Shown here piece after piece: positions 22,054 to 31,105 of a DNA stretch of 39,279 bases. The stretch is from Rhizobiaceae bacterium. Lineage in GTDB: Bacteria; Pseudomonadota; Alphaproteobacteria; Rhizobiales; Rhizobiaceae. The translations under genes were made by a program, and so were the position numbers. Below the pieces are notes generated by a model. The model did no database searches, was not told the DNA's origin, and saw only the letters and a list, made by a program, of their open reading frames with translations. Positions within the stretch are counted from its first letter, which is position 1. Each line of letters opens with the position of its first letter. The DNA is taken from assembly GCA_905339215.1 (NCBI GenBank), contig CAJPFN010000041.1:1-39279 (forward strand), given 5' to 3'.

Positions 22054-22760
22054 GTGCGTGCAGCCTCGAAGCGTTGCCAGGCCCGTTCGAACTTCTCGAG
22101 GTCGAAGTCGGCGGACCGGGCGGGTTCGAGGATCAGGCCCTCGGTCTCGCGCAGGGTGGTGATCGCCGCAGCGAGCCGATCCATAACGTCGGTCGGTATC
22201 GCCACGGCGCCATGACGATCGGCATGGATCAGTTGGCCGGGGGCGACCGCGAGGCCGAACACCTTGACGGGGACGTCGATCGCGGTGACGTGCACGAAGG
22301 CATGGCTCGGTCCGATCGAACCGGCGACGATGGGAAAGCCGTCCGGCAGATCACCGAGATCGCGCATGACGCCGTTGGTGAGCGCGCCGGCGAGGCCGAG
22401 GCCTTTGTGCACCGTTGCATTGATCTCGCCCCAATAGGCGCCCACGCACTCCGGATGATCATTGTCCGCGATGACGGCGACGGCCGGCCGCGGACCTGAA
22501 GCCATGTAGCGATAATAGTCCATCCGGCGCGCGCGGATCGTCGCGGCGGGCTCCTCGGGCGGCCTTGCGGCCGCGATGCGGGCCGTCCGCGCATAGCCGA
22601 CGATCGGCTTGTCACGGGGAGCCGAGCAAAGCACGGTCCCACGCGTGAAGGCGGAAAAGCCGCGCCGGCCTTGCACGGCTTCGATTGCGTTGCAGACCGT
22701 CGGCGTGTCAGCGCCGCGCAGGATTTTGAGCAAGTCGGGGCTCATTTCGGACAACTCCAT
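22050..22760 (-). CDS. RraA-like protein (possible 4-hydroxy-2-oxo acid aldolase/decarboxylase)
   Basis: A 236-residue protein of the RraA / demethylmenaquinone methyltransferase-like fold. The family core is visible: ADNDHPECVGAYWGEINATV, GLGLAGALTNGVMRDLGDLP with the Arg-Asp of the active site, FPIVAGSIGPSHAFVHV, and VAPGQLIHADRHGAVAIP with the metal-binding Asp. Some family members are class II aldolases on 4-hydroxy-4-methyl-2-oxoglutarate; others are the RNase E inhibitor RraA. The catabolic setting favours the enzyme role. Start 22760 (MELSEMSPD) is given; ATG at 22745 has a better-spaced GGAG and could be used instead. A 136-base gap separates it from the bicupin gene. Confidence 0.8.
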   Translation of the reverse strand: MELSEMSPDLLKILRGADTPTVCNAIEAVQGRRGFSAFTRGTVLCSAPRDKPIVGYARTARIAAARPPEEPAATIRARRMDYYRYMASGPRPAVAVIADNDHPECVGAYWGEINATVHKGLGLAGALTNGVMRDLGDLPDGFPIVAGSIGPSHAFVHVTAIDVPVKVFGLAVAPGQLIHADRHGAVAIPTDVMDRLAAAITTLRETEGLILEPARSADFDLEKFERAWQRFEAART

Positions 22761-22896
22761 GGCGGGCTCAACTCTCCGGACCGGCCGGAACCGACGAAGG
22801 CGCCTGGCCGGGTCCCAGGCGATGCAGGTGCGGCGCCAGCCGCCCGCCATCGCCGCTTCGGGGAAGGAGCCGGCCCAAAAGCCGGCTCCGATGGCC

Positions 22897-23868
22897 TCAG
22901 CCGCGATAGGTGGCGCCGGCCTTGTCGTCGGTGTTGCGGACCCGGTAGAGGCTTGCCTCGCCCGTCATCGACGGCGACAGCGCGCGGCTCAGGCCCGGCG
23001 GCACGGCGCAGGTATCGCCGGGTGCAAGCACAGTCGAGCCGCCGTCCCAGCTGAGTGCCCAGTGGCCGCGCATGACCATCAGCACCTCGTGGCGCTCGGT
23101 GCTGTAGGCGGAATTCGGGATGGAGCCACGCGTCAGGAAGTCTATTTCGAAACCCGGCCGGTCGCGCAGCAGAGCGTCGGCACCCAACACCTTCGCCGGC
23201 GCCTTGCCCGCAAGCGCCGTCAGGTCCCAGTAGCGGGCGACGTAGTCGCGGACGACCTCGGTGACCGGTGTCTCGGGAAACGCCTTCAGCTGCTCGTCGG
23301 AGAGCAGCGGCATCGGACCGATGGCCTCGGGTAGCGTCTGGCCCTTCTTGGTATCGTAGAGCTTGCCGTTCTCGCCGAGCACCAGCCCGTGGTCCTTGGC
23401 GTCCTCGATGACCTGCGGCGCCCAGATGACGCCGCCGCCTGCATCGTCGCCGCCGAGGATCGCCATGATCATTCCGTAGTCGGTGCCGATGTTCTCGAAC
23501 CCGCGGAAGATGCCGGTCGGGATGTTGAAGATGTCGCCTTCCTCGAGCACAACTTCGCCGGCCTTGCCCCAGCGGCCCCAGAAGAAGCGCCAGCGGCCCT
23601 TCAGCACGAAGAACACCTCGGCCGTGCGATGCGAATGCAGCGAGTTGCGGCATTTGGGCGGCTGCCCGGCGGCGCCGATGTTAAAGCCCGGCGTCTCCTT
23701 GATGTGAACATGCTGGTCAGGGCTTTCCGAGACGCCGCCGCCGATGATGGTGAAGTTCTCTTTCTGATTCGAGCCCGGCGTGTGGGCATCGATGAAGGCC
23801 GTCCTGCACGGCTTGAGCTCGCCGTAGCGGACGATCCGCGCTTCCATTTCCTGCTGGGAGAGTGGCAT
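22897..23868 (-). CDS. Bicupin protein
   Basis: A 323-residue protein with two cupin barrels. The first contains NSLHSHRTAEVFFVLKGRWR and VVLEEGDIFNIPTGIFRGFE, with metal-type His residues. The second contains STERHEVLMVMRGHWALSWD and VLAPGDTCAVPPGLSRALSP and has a reduced metal set. Bicupins of this shape occur among dioxygenases (gentisate- or homogentisate-like), isomerases and sugar-binding proteins, and the exact function cannot be told. The N-terminal segment (FIDAHTPGSNQKENFTIIGG) is typical of cupins annotated with sugar-uptake operons. It starts 17 bases after the LacI gene on the same strand. Confidence 0.8.
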   Translation of the reverse strand: MPLSQQEMEARIVRYGELKPCRTAFIDAHTPGSNQKENFTIIGGGVSESPDQHVHIKETPGFNIGAAGQPPKCRNSLHSHRTAEVFFVLKGRWRFFWGRWGKAGEVVLEEGDIFNIPTGIFRGFENIGTDYGMIMAILGGDDAGGGVIWAPQVIEDAKDHGLVLGENGKLYDTKKGQTLPEAIGPMPLLSDEQLKAFPETPVTEVVRDYVARYWDLTALAGKAPAKVLGADALLRDRPGFEIDFLTRGSIPNSAYSTERHEVLMVMRGHWALSWDGGSTVLAPGDTCAVPPGLSRALSPSMTGEASLYRVRNTDDKAGATYRG

Positions 23869-23885
23869 TGCTGTACCTTTAAGAG

Positions 23886-24953
23886 TTATGCAATCTCGGA
23901 TCGTGGGGCGGCCGATGGACCGCTTTCACCTGTCGCGTTCGCCGGCGATGCGCTCCCGGTGGAACCGCGCACGACGAATTCCCCGTCCAGCATCACCTGG
24001 CGCGGCGTCTCCGATTTCAGGTTAATGTTGTCGAGCAGCGTCCTGACGGTCTCGGCAACCATGTCGTCGACGTTCTGGCGATAAGTGGTGAGGTTGTACG
24101 CCGCCCACCGCGCCGGCGGCACGTCGTCGAAGCCGACCACGGACACGTCTTGTGGAACCCTGAGGCCGAGCTCGAACCGCAGTACGTCCATCACGGCGAA
24201 GGCCATGTGGTCGTTGCACACGAATACGGCCTCGGGGCGATCCACCGCCGAGAACATGCGGCGCGCTGCCGCCTGCGCTTCGCCAAAGACGAAATTTCCG
24301 ACCTCGCGGGAAGCGAGCACGCAGCCGGCCTCCGCGAGTGCATCGCGGAAGCCGCATTCGCGGTCGCGCTGCGTGGAGGCGCCCTCGTAGCCGGCAATAT
24401 AGCCGATACGACGATGGCCGAGTGCGAGAAGATGGTCAGCCACCGCGCGGCCGCCCGCATAATTGTTGCTAGTCACCGCCGACAGGCGATCGTCGTCCTG
24501 CTTGCGGTTGAACAGGACGACGGGGACGCCCGCCGCATGACAGCGCGCCGCCAGCCCGGACGACATCGTCACCGAGGCCAGCACGATGCCGTCGACCTGA
24601 TAATCGAGGATCTCCTGGACCGTCTGCTCGATGTTGTCGCCGCCAAGCGGCGAGATGAAGACGAGGACGTGGTAGCCCTCGGTCTGGAGTTGCTTCGACA
24701 GCCGCTCCACCACTTCGGGATAGAAATAGTTCTCCAGATAGCCGACGACGAGCCCGATGATGCGGCTCTTGCCGGTTATCAGGGAGCGGGCGAGCACGTT
24801 GGGTCGATAGCCGAGTTCCTCGGCCGCGCGGCGGATCTTGTCGGCCGTCTTCGTGGACACCGAGGAACCGGGCGTGAAAAAGCGCGACACGGCCGACTGG
24901 CTGACCCCGGCGCGGCGGGCGACGTCGACGGACGTGATGCGATCGTTTGCCAT
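23886..24953 (-). CDS. LacI-family transcriptional regulator (inside importer operon)
   Basis: A 355-residue regulator with the HTH SVDVARRAGVSQSAVSRFFT, hinge ELGYRPNVLARSL and a ligand domain (SRIIGLVVGYLENYFYPEVV through LDGEFVVRGST). The start at 24953 (MANDRITSVDV) is set by the family N-terminus. The longer open frame has no support. It lies 35 bases after the second NTF2-like gene and before the bicupin, so it is transcribed with the genes it probably controls. The recognition helix VSQSAVSR is identical to that of the LacI protein at 12304-13338, and the two proteins share the same overall layout. They may compete for, or together read, the CG-centred palindromes. Confidence 0.9.
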   Translation of the reverse strand: MANDRITSVDVARRAGVSQSAVSRFFTPGSSVSTKTADKIRRAAEELGYRPNVLARSLITGKSRIIGLVVGYLENYFYPEVVERLSKQLQTEGYHVLVFISPLGGDNIEQTVQEILDYQVDGIVLASVTMSSGLAARCHAAGVPVVLFNRKQDDDRLSAVTSNNYAGGRAVADHLLALGHRRIGYIAGYEGASTQRDRECGFRDALAEAGCVLASREVGNFVFGEAQAAARRMFSAVDRPEAVFVCNDHMAFAVMDVLRFELGLRVPQDVSVVGFDDVPPARWAAYNLTTYRQNVDDMVAETVRTLLDNINLKSETPRQVMLDGEFVVRGSTGSASPANATGESGPSAAPRSEIA

Positions 24954-24988
24954 CAGCCACCTGCCTGGGTCACGACAACGTACATGGG

Positions 24989-26017
24989 CTAGAGATCTCC
25001 CGTGTGGAGGTGGATCTGCTTCCAGACGGCAACCTCGTCGAACAACGCGCATTCGTGTCGCAAGCCCCAGGGGCCGAACTCCGCGTGGCTGATGCCCATC
25101 ACGTGAACCGTTGCCCCCGTCGGTCGTCCGAAGGCGCCCCAGCCGTCGTGCCGGCCGGTAAGCGACCAGCGAAGCGCCGCCCTTGGTGACATCATCGGAT
25201 CATTGCGACCGATCTGGTGGTGGATGGCGAAAACGGCCGAAGGAAACGCGCTACGCAGCCCGAGCCAGAAGCGCTCGACCGCAGCGAAGGAGACATCGGA
25301 CACCGCCCCCGCATAGTCGACCCGGCAGGCACGGTCGTAGGTGCGGCGAACCACGTCGAACTCCTTTGACATCATGTCGGTCACGATGCCGGCGTAGCGC
25401 GCGCCCCACGCGCTCGCATTGCCGCGCCCGCGGTAGAGCCCCTCGACGTCGCCCTCGGGGGAGAACGGCTTTGGGCATTTCTCGGGCCCGCCCTCGCGGT
25501 CGATCAGCTGGCGAGCGAATGACGCGGGCTCCGTGCCGAGCTGGCGCGCAATGCCCCCGTTATCCCTGACGAGCCATTCGTCGAAGATGGCATCCTGCCT
25601 GGCGGCACAGTCGGCGATCACGCGTATGGTGAAAGACCGGCCGCTCGGGGCCCCGAAATAGCCGTGCCCGGTATGCGTGCCGGTCGTCACCAGCCGGTGG
25701 GAGGACAGGAAGCCGGTCTCGGCGTCTCCGGACCAGATGACGTCCTCGCCGTAGAGCTGCCGGTCCGGGAACTCATGGATCGTGGCCATGGTGGCGTCCT
25801 TGACGGGCTCGTTGCCCCGAACGACGCCAGCCGGTGTGCGCACGATCACATCTTTCGCATAGAACAGGTCGAGCGAGGCGATCGCGCGCCCTTCCCAGAT
25901 GTCACGAGTGATGCCGAGGATGTAGTCCGGGAAGTCCGCCCAGCGGGAGGAGAAACCCGCAAACGGGCCGTTCAACGCCTCTGTGCCGGTATCGCCGGTC
26001 CCCGTCCTCACCGTCAT
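24989..26017 (-). CDS. Double NTF2/SnoaL-like domain protein, paralogue A
   Basis: A 342-residue protein of two SnoaL/NTF2-like domains: residues about 25-165 (WADFPDYILGITRDIWEGRA through FDEWLVRDNGGIARQLG) and about 190-335 (GNASAWGARYAGIVTDMMSK through MGISHAEFGPWGLRHECALF). The signature DEWLVRDNG, then RQLG, is shared with paralogue B at 29179-30267 (REWLVRDNGAVVRQLG), so the two are homologous along their length. SnoaL-like folds serve as cyclases, isomerases, dehydratases or lyases acting by acid-base chemistry. The start at 26017 makes an ATGA overlap with the SDR stop and is preferred over 26029, where GGAGG abuts the ATG directly. Substrate unknown. Confidence 0.75.
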   Translation of the reverse strand: MTVRTGTGDTGTEALNGPFAGFSSRWADFPDYILGITRDIWEGRAIASLDLFYAKDVIVRTPAGVVRGNEPVKDATMATIHEFPDRQLYGEDVIWSGDAETGFLSSHRLVTTGTHTGHGYFGAPSGRSFTIRVIADCAARQDAIFDEWLVRDNGGIARQLGTEPASFARQLIDREGGPEKCPKPFSPEGDVEGLYRGRGNASAWGARYAGIVTDMMSKEFDVVRRTYDRACRVDYAGAVSDVSFAAVERFWLGLRSAFPSAVFAIHHQIGRNDPMMSPRAALRWSLTGRHDGWGAFGRPTGATVHVMGISHAEFGPWGLRHECALFDEVAVWKQIHLHTGDL

Positions 26018-26781
26018 CCCGCTGTCCATCCTCCGTCGACCATCATGGCCGTTCCCGTCACCAGCGCCGACGCGTCGGATGCGAGGTAGACGACCGCGCC
26101 CATGACGTCCTCGACCTCGCCGATACGTCCGAGCTTAATCTTTTCCTCGACCCAGCGCCGCCTTTCCGGGACGGCAAAGGTCTGTTCGGCGAGCGGCGTG
26201 CGGACGAAGGTCGGGCAGACGGTGTTGACGCGGATCCCGGAGGAGCCCCACTCGATCGCCATCGCCTTGGTGAAGCCCTCCACCGCATGCTTGGTCGCCG
26301 CATATACCGCGCGATCGACGCCACCGACATGCCCCATCTGCGAGGAGATGTTGATCAACGATCCCGGCCGGCGGGCCGCGAGCAGGCCCTTCGCCACCGC
26401 CATGGTCAGGAAGAAGGCGCCGCGCACGTTCGTACCGAACACCAGGTCGTAGTCGGCGGTCGTCGTGGCCACGGCCGGCGAATGGCGGGCTAGGCCGGCG
26501 CTGTTGACCAGCACGTCGAAAGGACCGTGCTCGGCAACCGCGGCAGCCGTCGCCTCGACATCGGCCACGTCGAGACGCACGGCCTTCGCGTCCAGCCCCG
26601 CCTGCAGCATCGCATCGGCGGTTTCGGCGAGCCGGACCCGGTCGCGGGCGGCGAGGAAGACCTCCGCGCCGGCCTCCGCCAGCGCCGCAGCGCAGGCCAT
26701 GCCGATGCCCGACGACGCACCGGCCACCAGCGCGCGGCGGCCGTCGAGGCGGAACGAGGGCGTGCGCGGCAGTTGCATCAT
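26014..26781 (-). CDS. Short-chain dehydrogenase/reductase
   Basis: A 255-residue classical SDR: cofactor motif G21-A-S-S-G25-I-G27, NSAG at 93-96, catalytic Ser in INISSQMG, and Tyr160-x3-Lys164 in VYAATKHAV. The end, [15 protein letters not shown], is standard. It is NAD(P)-dependent and cytoplasmic, oxidising or reducing a secondary alcohol. The Asp71 region ([11 protein letters not shown]) is usual. Coupled by ATGA overlaps to the HisD-like gene upstream and the NTF2-like gene downstream. SDR plus HisD-like pairs occur in pathways that oxidise two hydroxyl groups of a small polar compound, such as dihydroxypropanesulfonate. Here the substrate is not established. Confidence 0.9.
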   Translation of the reverse strand: MMQLPRTPSFRLDGRRALVAGASSGIGMACAAALAEAGAEVFLAARDRVRLAETADAMLQAGLDAKAVRLDVADVEATAAAVAEHGPFDVLVNSAGLARHSPAVATTTADYDLVFGTNVRGAFFLTMAVAKGLLAARRPGSLINISSQMGHVGGVDRAVYAATKHAVEGFTKAMAIEWGSSGIRVNTVCPTFVRTPLAEQTFAVPERRRWVEEKIKLGRIGEVEDVMGAVVYLASDASALVTGTAMMVDGGWTAG

Positions 26782-28085
26782 GCGGGCTGCCCGTAGCCGA
26801 TGTTGCGGCCACCGTAGCGCCGTACCCGAATGTTCGCCTGTTCGGCGTGACCGACGAAGCCCTCAAGCAGGCACAGGCGCGAGCAGTAGGCGCCGATGTC
26901 GGCCGCCGCGGCGTCGGTCACGACCTTCTGGTAGCTGTGCGTCTTGATGAACTTGCCGACCCACAGGCCGCCCGTGTAGCGGCCGGCCTTCTTGGTCGGC
27001 AGCGTGTGATTGGTGCCGATAACCTTGTCGCCGTTGGCGACGTTGGTGCGCGGACCGAGGAACAGAGCACCGTAGGAATGCATGTTGCGCAGGAACCAGT
27101 CGTCACGGTCGGTCATGACCTGCACGTGCTCGGAGGCCAAGTCGTTGGCTACATCCAGCATCGCTTTATAGGTGTCGCAGACGATGACCTCGCCATAGTC
27201 GCGCCAGCTGACGCGGGCCGTCTCGGCGGTCGGCAGAAGCGACAGCAGGCGCTCGATCTCCGCCAGAGTCTCCTGTGCCAGCCGGCGCGAATTGGTGACG
27301 AGGACGGCCGGCGAGTTATAGCCGTGCTCGGCTTGTCCGAGCAGGTCGGTCGCGCACATTTCGGCATCCACCGTCGTATCGGCGATGACCATCGTCTCGG
27401 TCGGCCCGGCGAACAGATCGATGCCGACCCGGCCGAAAAGCTGCCGCTTGGCCTCCGCGACAAATGCGTTGCCTGGACCAACCAGCATGTCGACGGGCTG
27501 GATCGTCTCTGTACCGAGCGCCATGGCGCCGACTGCCTGCATGCCGCCGAGCACATAAATTTCGTGCGCGCCAGCCTTGTGCATGGCGGCGACGATCGCA
27601 GGGTGCGGCTCTCCCTTCTGCGGCGGCGCAGAGGCGACGATGCGTGGCACGCCCGCGACCGCCGCAGTCAGCACCGACATGTGTGCCGACGCCACCATCG
27701 GGAACTTGCCGCCCGGCACGTAGCAACCGACCGACTGCACGGGGATATTGCGATGGCCGAGGATGACGCCCGGTATCGTCTCGACCTCGATGTCGTGCAG
27801 CGACGCCTTCTGCGCCTCCGCGAACCGGCGGATCTGCGTCTGTGCGAAGTCGATGTCGGCCATGTCCCGCGCCGAGACTTTCTGCATCGCAGCCTCGATC
27901 TCGGAAGCCGTCAGCCGGAAGGAGGGCGGCGAGAACCCGTCGAACTTTTCGGACAGATCGCGCACGGCCGCGTCGCCGCGTGTCTCGATGTCCTTGAGCG
28001 TCGCCTCGACGATCGCCCGGACCTTGGCATCGTCCTCGGACCGCTCCGATTCCGGCTTGCCGCGCTTGAGATATTCGATGGTCAC
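26778..28085 (-). CDS. HisD-like dehydrogenase (histidinol / sulfopropanediol dehydrogenase family)
   Basis: A 435-residue member of the histidinol dehydrogenase family. The Zn ligands Gln251 and His254 (QAEHGYNS), Asp353 ([13 protein letters not shown]) and His413 (EGFVGHAEQ) and the catalytic Glu319-His320 ([10 protein letters not shown]) are all conserved, and [10 protein letters not shown] is the typical early motif. Such enzymes oxidise an alcohol in two NAD-dependent steps to a carboxylate. It is not next to histidine biosynthesis genes but in a catabolic operon with an importer. A HpsN-like role, oxidation of a terminal CH2OH to COOH in a small polar compound, is therefore more likely than histidinol oxidation (inference). 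Overlaps of 4 bases link it to the ATPase and SDR genes. Confidence 0.88.
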   Translation of the reverse strand: MTIEYLKRGKPESERSEDDAKVRAIVEATLKDIETRGDAAVRDLSEKFDGFSPPSFRLTASEIEAAMQKVSARDMADIDFAQTQIRRFAEAQKASLHDIEVETIPGVILGHRNIPVQSVGCYVPGGKFPMVASAHMSVLTAAVAGVPRIVASAPPQKGEPHPAIVAAMHKAGAHEIYVLGGMQAVGAMALGTETIQPVDMLVGPGNAFVAEAKRQLFGRVGIDLFAGPTETMVIADTTVDAEMCATDLLGQAEHGYNSPAVLVTNSRRLAQETLAEIERLLSLLPTAETARVSWRDYGEVIVCDTYKAMLDVANDLASEHVQVMTDRDDWFLRNMHSYGALFLGPRTNVANGDKVIGTNHTLPTKKAGRYTGGLWVGKFIKTHSYQKVVTDAAAADIGAYCSRLCLLEGFVGHAEQANIRVRRYGGRNIGYGQPA

Positions 28086-29176
28086 TGCTGTAGGTCCCGT
28101 TCTGACGTGTTGCCTTCCTGGGCGCCGCCGATGCGGACGCCGGTTTCGCGATCGAAGAAATGCAGCCGGCTGCGGTCGGCTCGCAGGCCGATGGTTTCGC
28201 CCGTCCTGCCGCGCCAGGCCCGCGAGGCGCGCGCGATCACCCGCTCTCTGCCGAGCAGCACTGTGACGAGGTTCGACTCGCCGGTGAGTTCGACGGCGTA
28301 AACCGAGCCTCGGAAGTCTGCATCGGCGTCGTCCGCCACTGTGATGTCTTCGGGCCGCACCCCGAGAACCACGGATCCCGAGGATGCCGGCGATAGGCCG
28401 CCGAGGTCGATCTGCGGCGCCGTGAAGGTGCCCGCGGAAAGCTGACCGGAGATGAGGTTCATCGGTGGAGAGCCGATGAAGCCGGCGACGAACAGGTTCG
28501 CGGGCCTGTCGTAGATCTCCTCCGGCGTGCCGAGCTGCTGGATGCGGCCCTGGCTCATCACAGCCACCCGGTCGGCGAGCGTCATCGCCTCGATCTGGTC
28601 GTGGGTGACGTAGATGGTCGTGACGCCGAGTTCGTTCTGCAGATGCTTTATCTCGGCGCGCATCGTCACGCGTAGTTTTGCATCGAGATTCGATAGCGGC
28701 TCGTCCATCAGGAAGACCTGCGGCGTGCGCACGATCGCCCGTGCCAGGGCGACGCGCTGCCGCTGGCCGCCGGACAGCTGGCGTGGCTTGCGGTCGAGCA
28801 GCGGACCGAGTTCGACCTTCTCGGCCGCGTGGCGGATGCGCGCGCTGCGGTCGCCGCGTGGTACGCCGCGCACCTTGAGCGGATAGCCGATGTTGTCCTC
28901 GACGCTCATATGCGGGTAGAGGCCGTAGTTCTGGAACACCATGGCGACGTCGCGATCCTTCGGTCGCACGTCATTGACCATGCGCTCGCCGATGTGGATT
29001 GCGCCGGCGGATGGGTCCTCGAGGCCCGCGACGATGCGCATGGTCGTGGTCTTGCCGCAGCCGGAGGGTCCGAGCAGGACGAGGAATTCACCATCGGCGA
29101 TGGTGAGGTCGAGGCGCTGCAGCGCGGTGAAGGTGCCGAAATGCTTCTCGACGCCGGAAAGGGTGACGGCGGCCAC
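28082..29176 (-). CDS. ABC importer ATPase, MalK/UgpC type
   Basis: A 364-residue ATPase with Walker [10 protein letters not shown] (residues 36-44), Q-loop [13 protein letters not shown], signature [14 protein letters not shown], Walker [17 protein letters not shown] and H-loop [11 protein letters not shown]-terminal TOBE regulatory region ([26 protein letters not shown]) marks the CUT1 sugar/polyol class. It energises the two permeases at 30278-31977. The gene is placed after the first NTF2-like gene (2-base gap), not beside the permeases. This interleaving of importer and enzyme genes supports one transcription unit. Confidence 0.93.
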   Translation of the reverse strand: MAAVTLSGVEKHFGTFTALQRLDLTIADGEFLVLLGPSGCGKTTTMRIVAGLEDPSAGAIHIGERMVNDVRPKDRDVAMVFQNYGLYPHMSVEDNIGYPLKVRGVPRGDRSARIRHAAEKVELGPLLDRKPRQLSGGQRQRVALARAIVRTPQVFLMDEPLSNLDAKLRVTMRAEIKHLQNELGVTTIYVTHDQIEAMTLADRVAVMSQGRIQQLGTPEEIYDRPANLFVAGFIGSPPMNLISGQLSAGTFTAPQIDLGGLSPASSGSVVLGVRPEDITVADDADADFRGSVYAVELTGESNLVTVLLGRERVIARASRAWRGRTGETIGLRADRSRLHFFDRETGVRIGGAQEGNTSERDLQQ

Positions 29177-29178
29177 GA

Positions 29179-30267
29179 TCAGTCCTCCTTGCTGAGGGGT
29201 TTCGGCTGCGCGTAGATCTGCCTGAGGATCGCGAGCTCGTCATAGATGGTCCACTCCTCGGCGACCCGGTCGCCTTCGAAGCGGAAGTGGGAAATGCCCA
29301 GGATGTAGACCGGCCGCCCGCTGGACGGACCGAACAGGCCGTCGCCCCGGTGATGGCCGCGGATCGACCAGCGTACGGCCGCGATCGTGCCGTCGGTCTC
29401 CTCGACATCGCAATAGTGGTCGATGCTGAAGAGCGCATCGGGAAATGCGGCGAGCATCTGGATGAAGTGGTAGACGATGCCGTCCGTGCCTGTGATCTCT
29501 CTGCCTCCGGCCATGTGCACATTGACCCCCGCGGCGTAGAAGCTGCGCAGCACGTCGAGCCGCCGCCGGTTCCAGGCATCGTGCAGCACGTGGGCGATGC
29601 GGTTCTCCAGTCCCTCCTTCGGGCGGTCGAGTGGCCGCGGCAGCATCTGCCCCGGCGCGCGCTCCGGCTCGCCGACAAACCAAGGCGCGCGCCCGGCCGC
29701 GGCGTCGCCATCGGCTAGGCGGCGGGCCAGATCGTGGATGTCGAAGCCGAGCTGGCGGACCACCGCGCCATTGTCCCGCACCAGCCACTCGCGGAAGATG
29801 CGATTGTCGCGTGTGACGCAGTCGGCGCAGTGCATGATGCGAACCCGGTGCCCCGTCGCCGGACCGTATGGGGTCGGGCCGACATTGGTCATCTGCGAGA
29901 AACCGAGATGGCTTGTGTAGTAGCCCTCGACGTCGTCGCCGCTCCAGGCGACGTTGAGGAAGCGACTTTCGCGATCGGGGAAGGACTGCATCATCGCAAT
30001 CGTGCCGTTGACGACGTCCTCAACAGAAGTGGTCACGTCGTAGGCCGTATAGACCTGGCAGGCGTGGTCGTAATAGTCATAGATCTGCCCGACCGAGCGG
30101 TCCGCCCAGATGCGGTGGGTGATCTTGAAGATATAGTCGACAATGTCGGCGAACTCGTCGTCGAATCCGCGCATCGGAAAGCCGTTGCTCTGCTTCGGCG
30201 CCAAGAGGGCCTCGGTCGTCACGTGACGGACCCTGGTGACTTCTCCGCCTGGTTTTGCCTGGTTCAC
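29179..30267 (-). CDS. Double NTF2/SnoaL-like domain protein, paralogue B
   Basis: A 362-residue protein with two SnoaL/NTF2-like domains: residues about 35-185 (GFDDEFADIVDYIFKITHRI through FREWLVRDNGAVVRQLGFD) and about 215-355 (NRIAHVLHDAWNRRRLDVLR through YILGISHFRFEGDRVAEEWT, IYDEL). The second half is a typical ester-cyclase/polyketide-cyclase-like domain. It is a paralogue of the protein at 24989-26017, with the same order of domains and shared phrases. It starts 11 bases after the permease stop. Keeping two copies in one operon suggests either a hetero-oligomer or two similar acid-base steps. The reaction is unknown. Confidence 0.75.
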   Translation of the reverse strand: MNQAKPGGEVTRVRHVTTEALLAPKQSNGFPMRGFDDEFADIVDYIFKITHRIWADRSVGQIYDYYDHACQVYTAYDVTTSVEDVVNGTIAMMQSFPDRESRFLNVAWSGDDVEGYYTSHLGFSQMTNVGPTPYGPATGHRVRIMHCADCVTRDNRIFREWLVRDNGAVVRQLGFDIHDLARRLADGDAAAGRAPWFVGEPERAPGQMLPRPLDRPKEGLENRIAHVLHDAWNRRRLDVLRSFYAAGVNVHMAGGREITGTDGIVYHFIQMLAAFPDALFSIDHYCDVEETDGTIAAVRWSIRGHHRGDGLFGPSSGRPVYILGISHFRFEGDRVAEEWTIYDELAILRQIYAQPKPLSKED

Positions 30268-30277
30268 GTCATTCTCC

Positions 30278-31105
30278 CTAGCGGACCGAACCCGAGATGA
30301 GGCCCTTGGCGAAGTACTGCTGTACGAAGCGGGACAGCACCAGCATCGGCAGGATGATGATCAGACCCATCGCCGCCATGATCTCCCACGCGTCACCGCG
30401 CTCTGTGCGGGCGCTCATCAGCCCGACCTGCAGCGTTGTAGCGTCCTGGCGCGACAGTACGAGGGCGTAGAAGAACTCGTTCCATGACACGACGAAGCAG
30501 AAGATGGCAGCGGTGGCGATGCCGGGCAGAGCCATCGGGACCACAACGTCCCAGATGGCCCGCAGGCGCGAGGCGCCATCGATCTGGGCGGCTTCCTCCA
30601 TGTCGAGCGGGATGGAATCGATGAAACCCTTGATCATCCAGATCGCGTAAGGGACGACGAACGACATGTTGGCAATGACCAGCGCTATGCGGGTGTCGAG
30701 CAGACCGGCATGGCGGAAGGCCACGAACAGCGGAATGACAACGATCACGGGCGGTATGAACTGCGTCGCCAGGACACCGACCGACCAGACGTTGCCGCCG
30801 GGGAAGCGGAAGCGCGAGAAGGCGTAGGCCGCTGCGGTGGCGATCGGCAGCGATAGCAAGAGCGTGCTCATCGTGACGACGATGCTGTTCCAGGTCCGCT
30901 CGCCGACGAAGTAGGGCGTGTCAAACGCGGCGCGGATGTTCTCCAGTGTCGGCGTGAAGAACAGCTTCAGCGCATACACGTCGCGCGGTTCCTTGAAGGC
31001 GGTGGCGAGGATCCACACGATCGGGCCAAAGAAAACCACGACCACGAGCGCAATCGCGATGCCGCGCGCCGACCTGCCGATCAGGCGTTTCGAGTTCTCG
31101 GTCAT
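30278..31105 (-). CDS. ABC importer permease, MalG type
   Basis: A 275-residue membrane permease with six helices. The EAA-loop that contacts the ATPase reads MEEAAQIDGASRLRAIWDVV followed by VPMALPG, the CUT1 form. The start at 31105 (MTENSKRLIGRS) overlaps the MalF-type stop as ATGA; the long open frame upstream of it is the shadow of the other permease gene. It forms the channel with the 31102-31977 product. Confidence 0.93.
   Translation of the reverse strand: MTENSKRLIGRSARGIAIALVVVVFFGPIVWILATAFKEPRDVYALKLFFTPTLENIRAAFDTPYFVGERTWNSIVVTMSTLLLSLPIATAAAYAFSRFRFPGGNVWSVGVLATQFIPPVIVVIPLFVAFRHAGLLDTRIALVIANMSFVVPYAIWMIKGFIDSIPLDMEEAAQIDGASRLRAIWDVVVPMALPGIATAAIFCFVVSWNEFFYALVLSRQDATTLQVGLMSARTERGDAWEIMAAMGLIIILPMLVLSRFVQQYFAKGLISGSVR

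Noticed and set aside
26778-28085. Histidine biosynthesis hisD
   Set aside because: No other his genes are nearby; the gene is embedded in a catabolic importer operon and resembles the HpsN-type branch.
26847-28301. Plus-strand frame of 484 codons opposite the HisD-like gene
   Set aside because: The HisD-like protein has all its catalytic residues on the other strand; the plus-strand product is low-complexity antisense translation.
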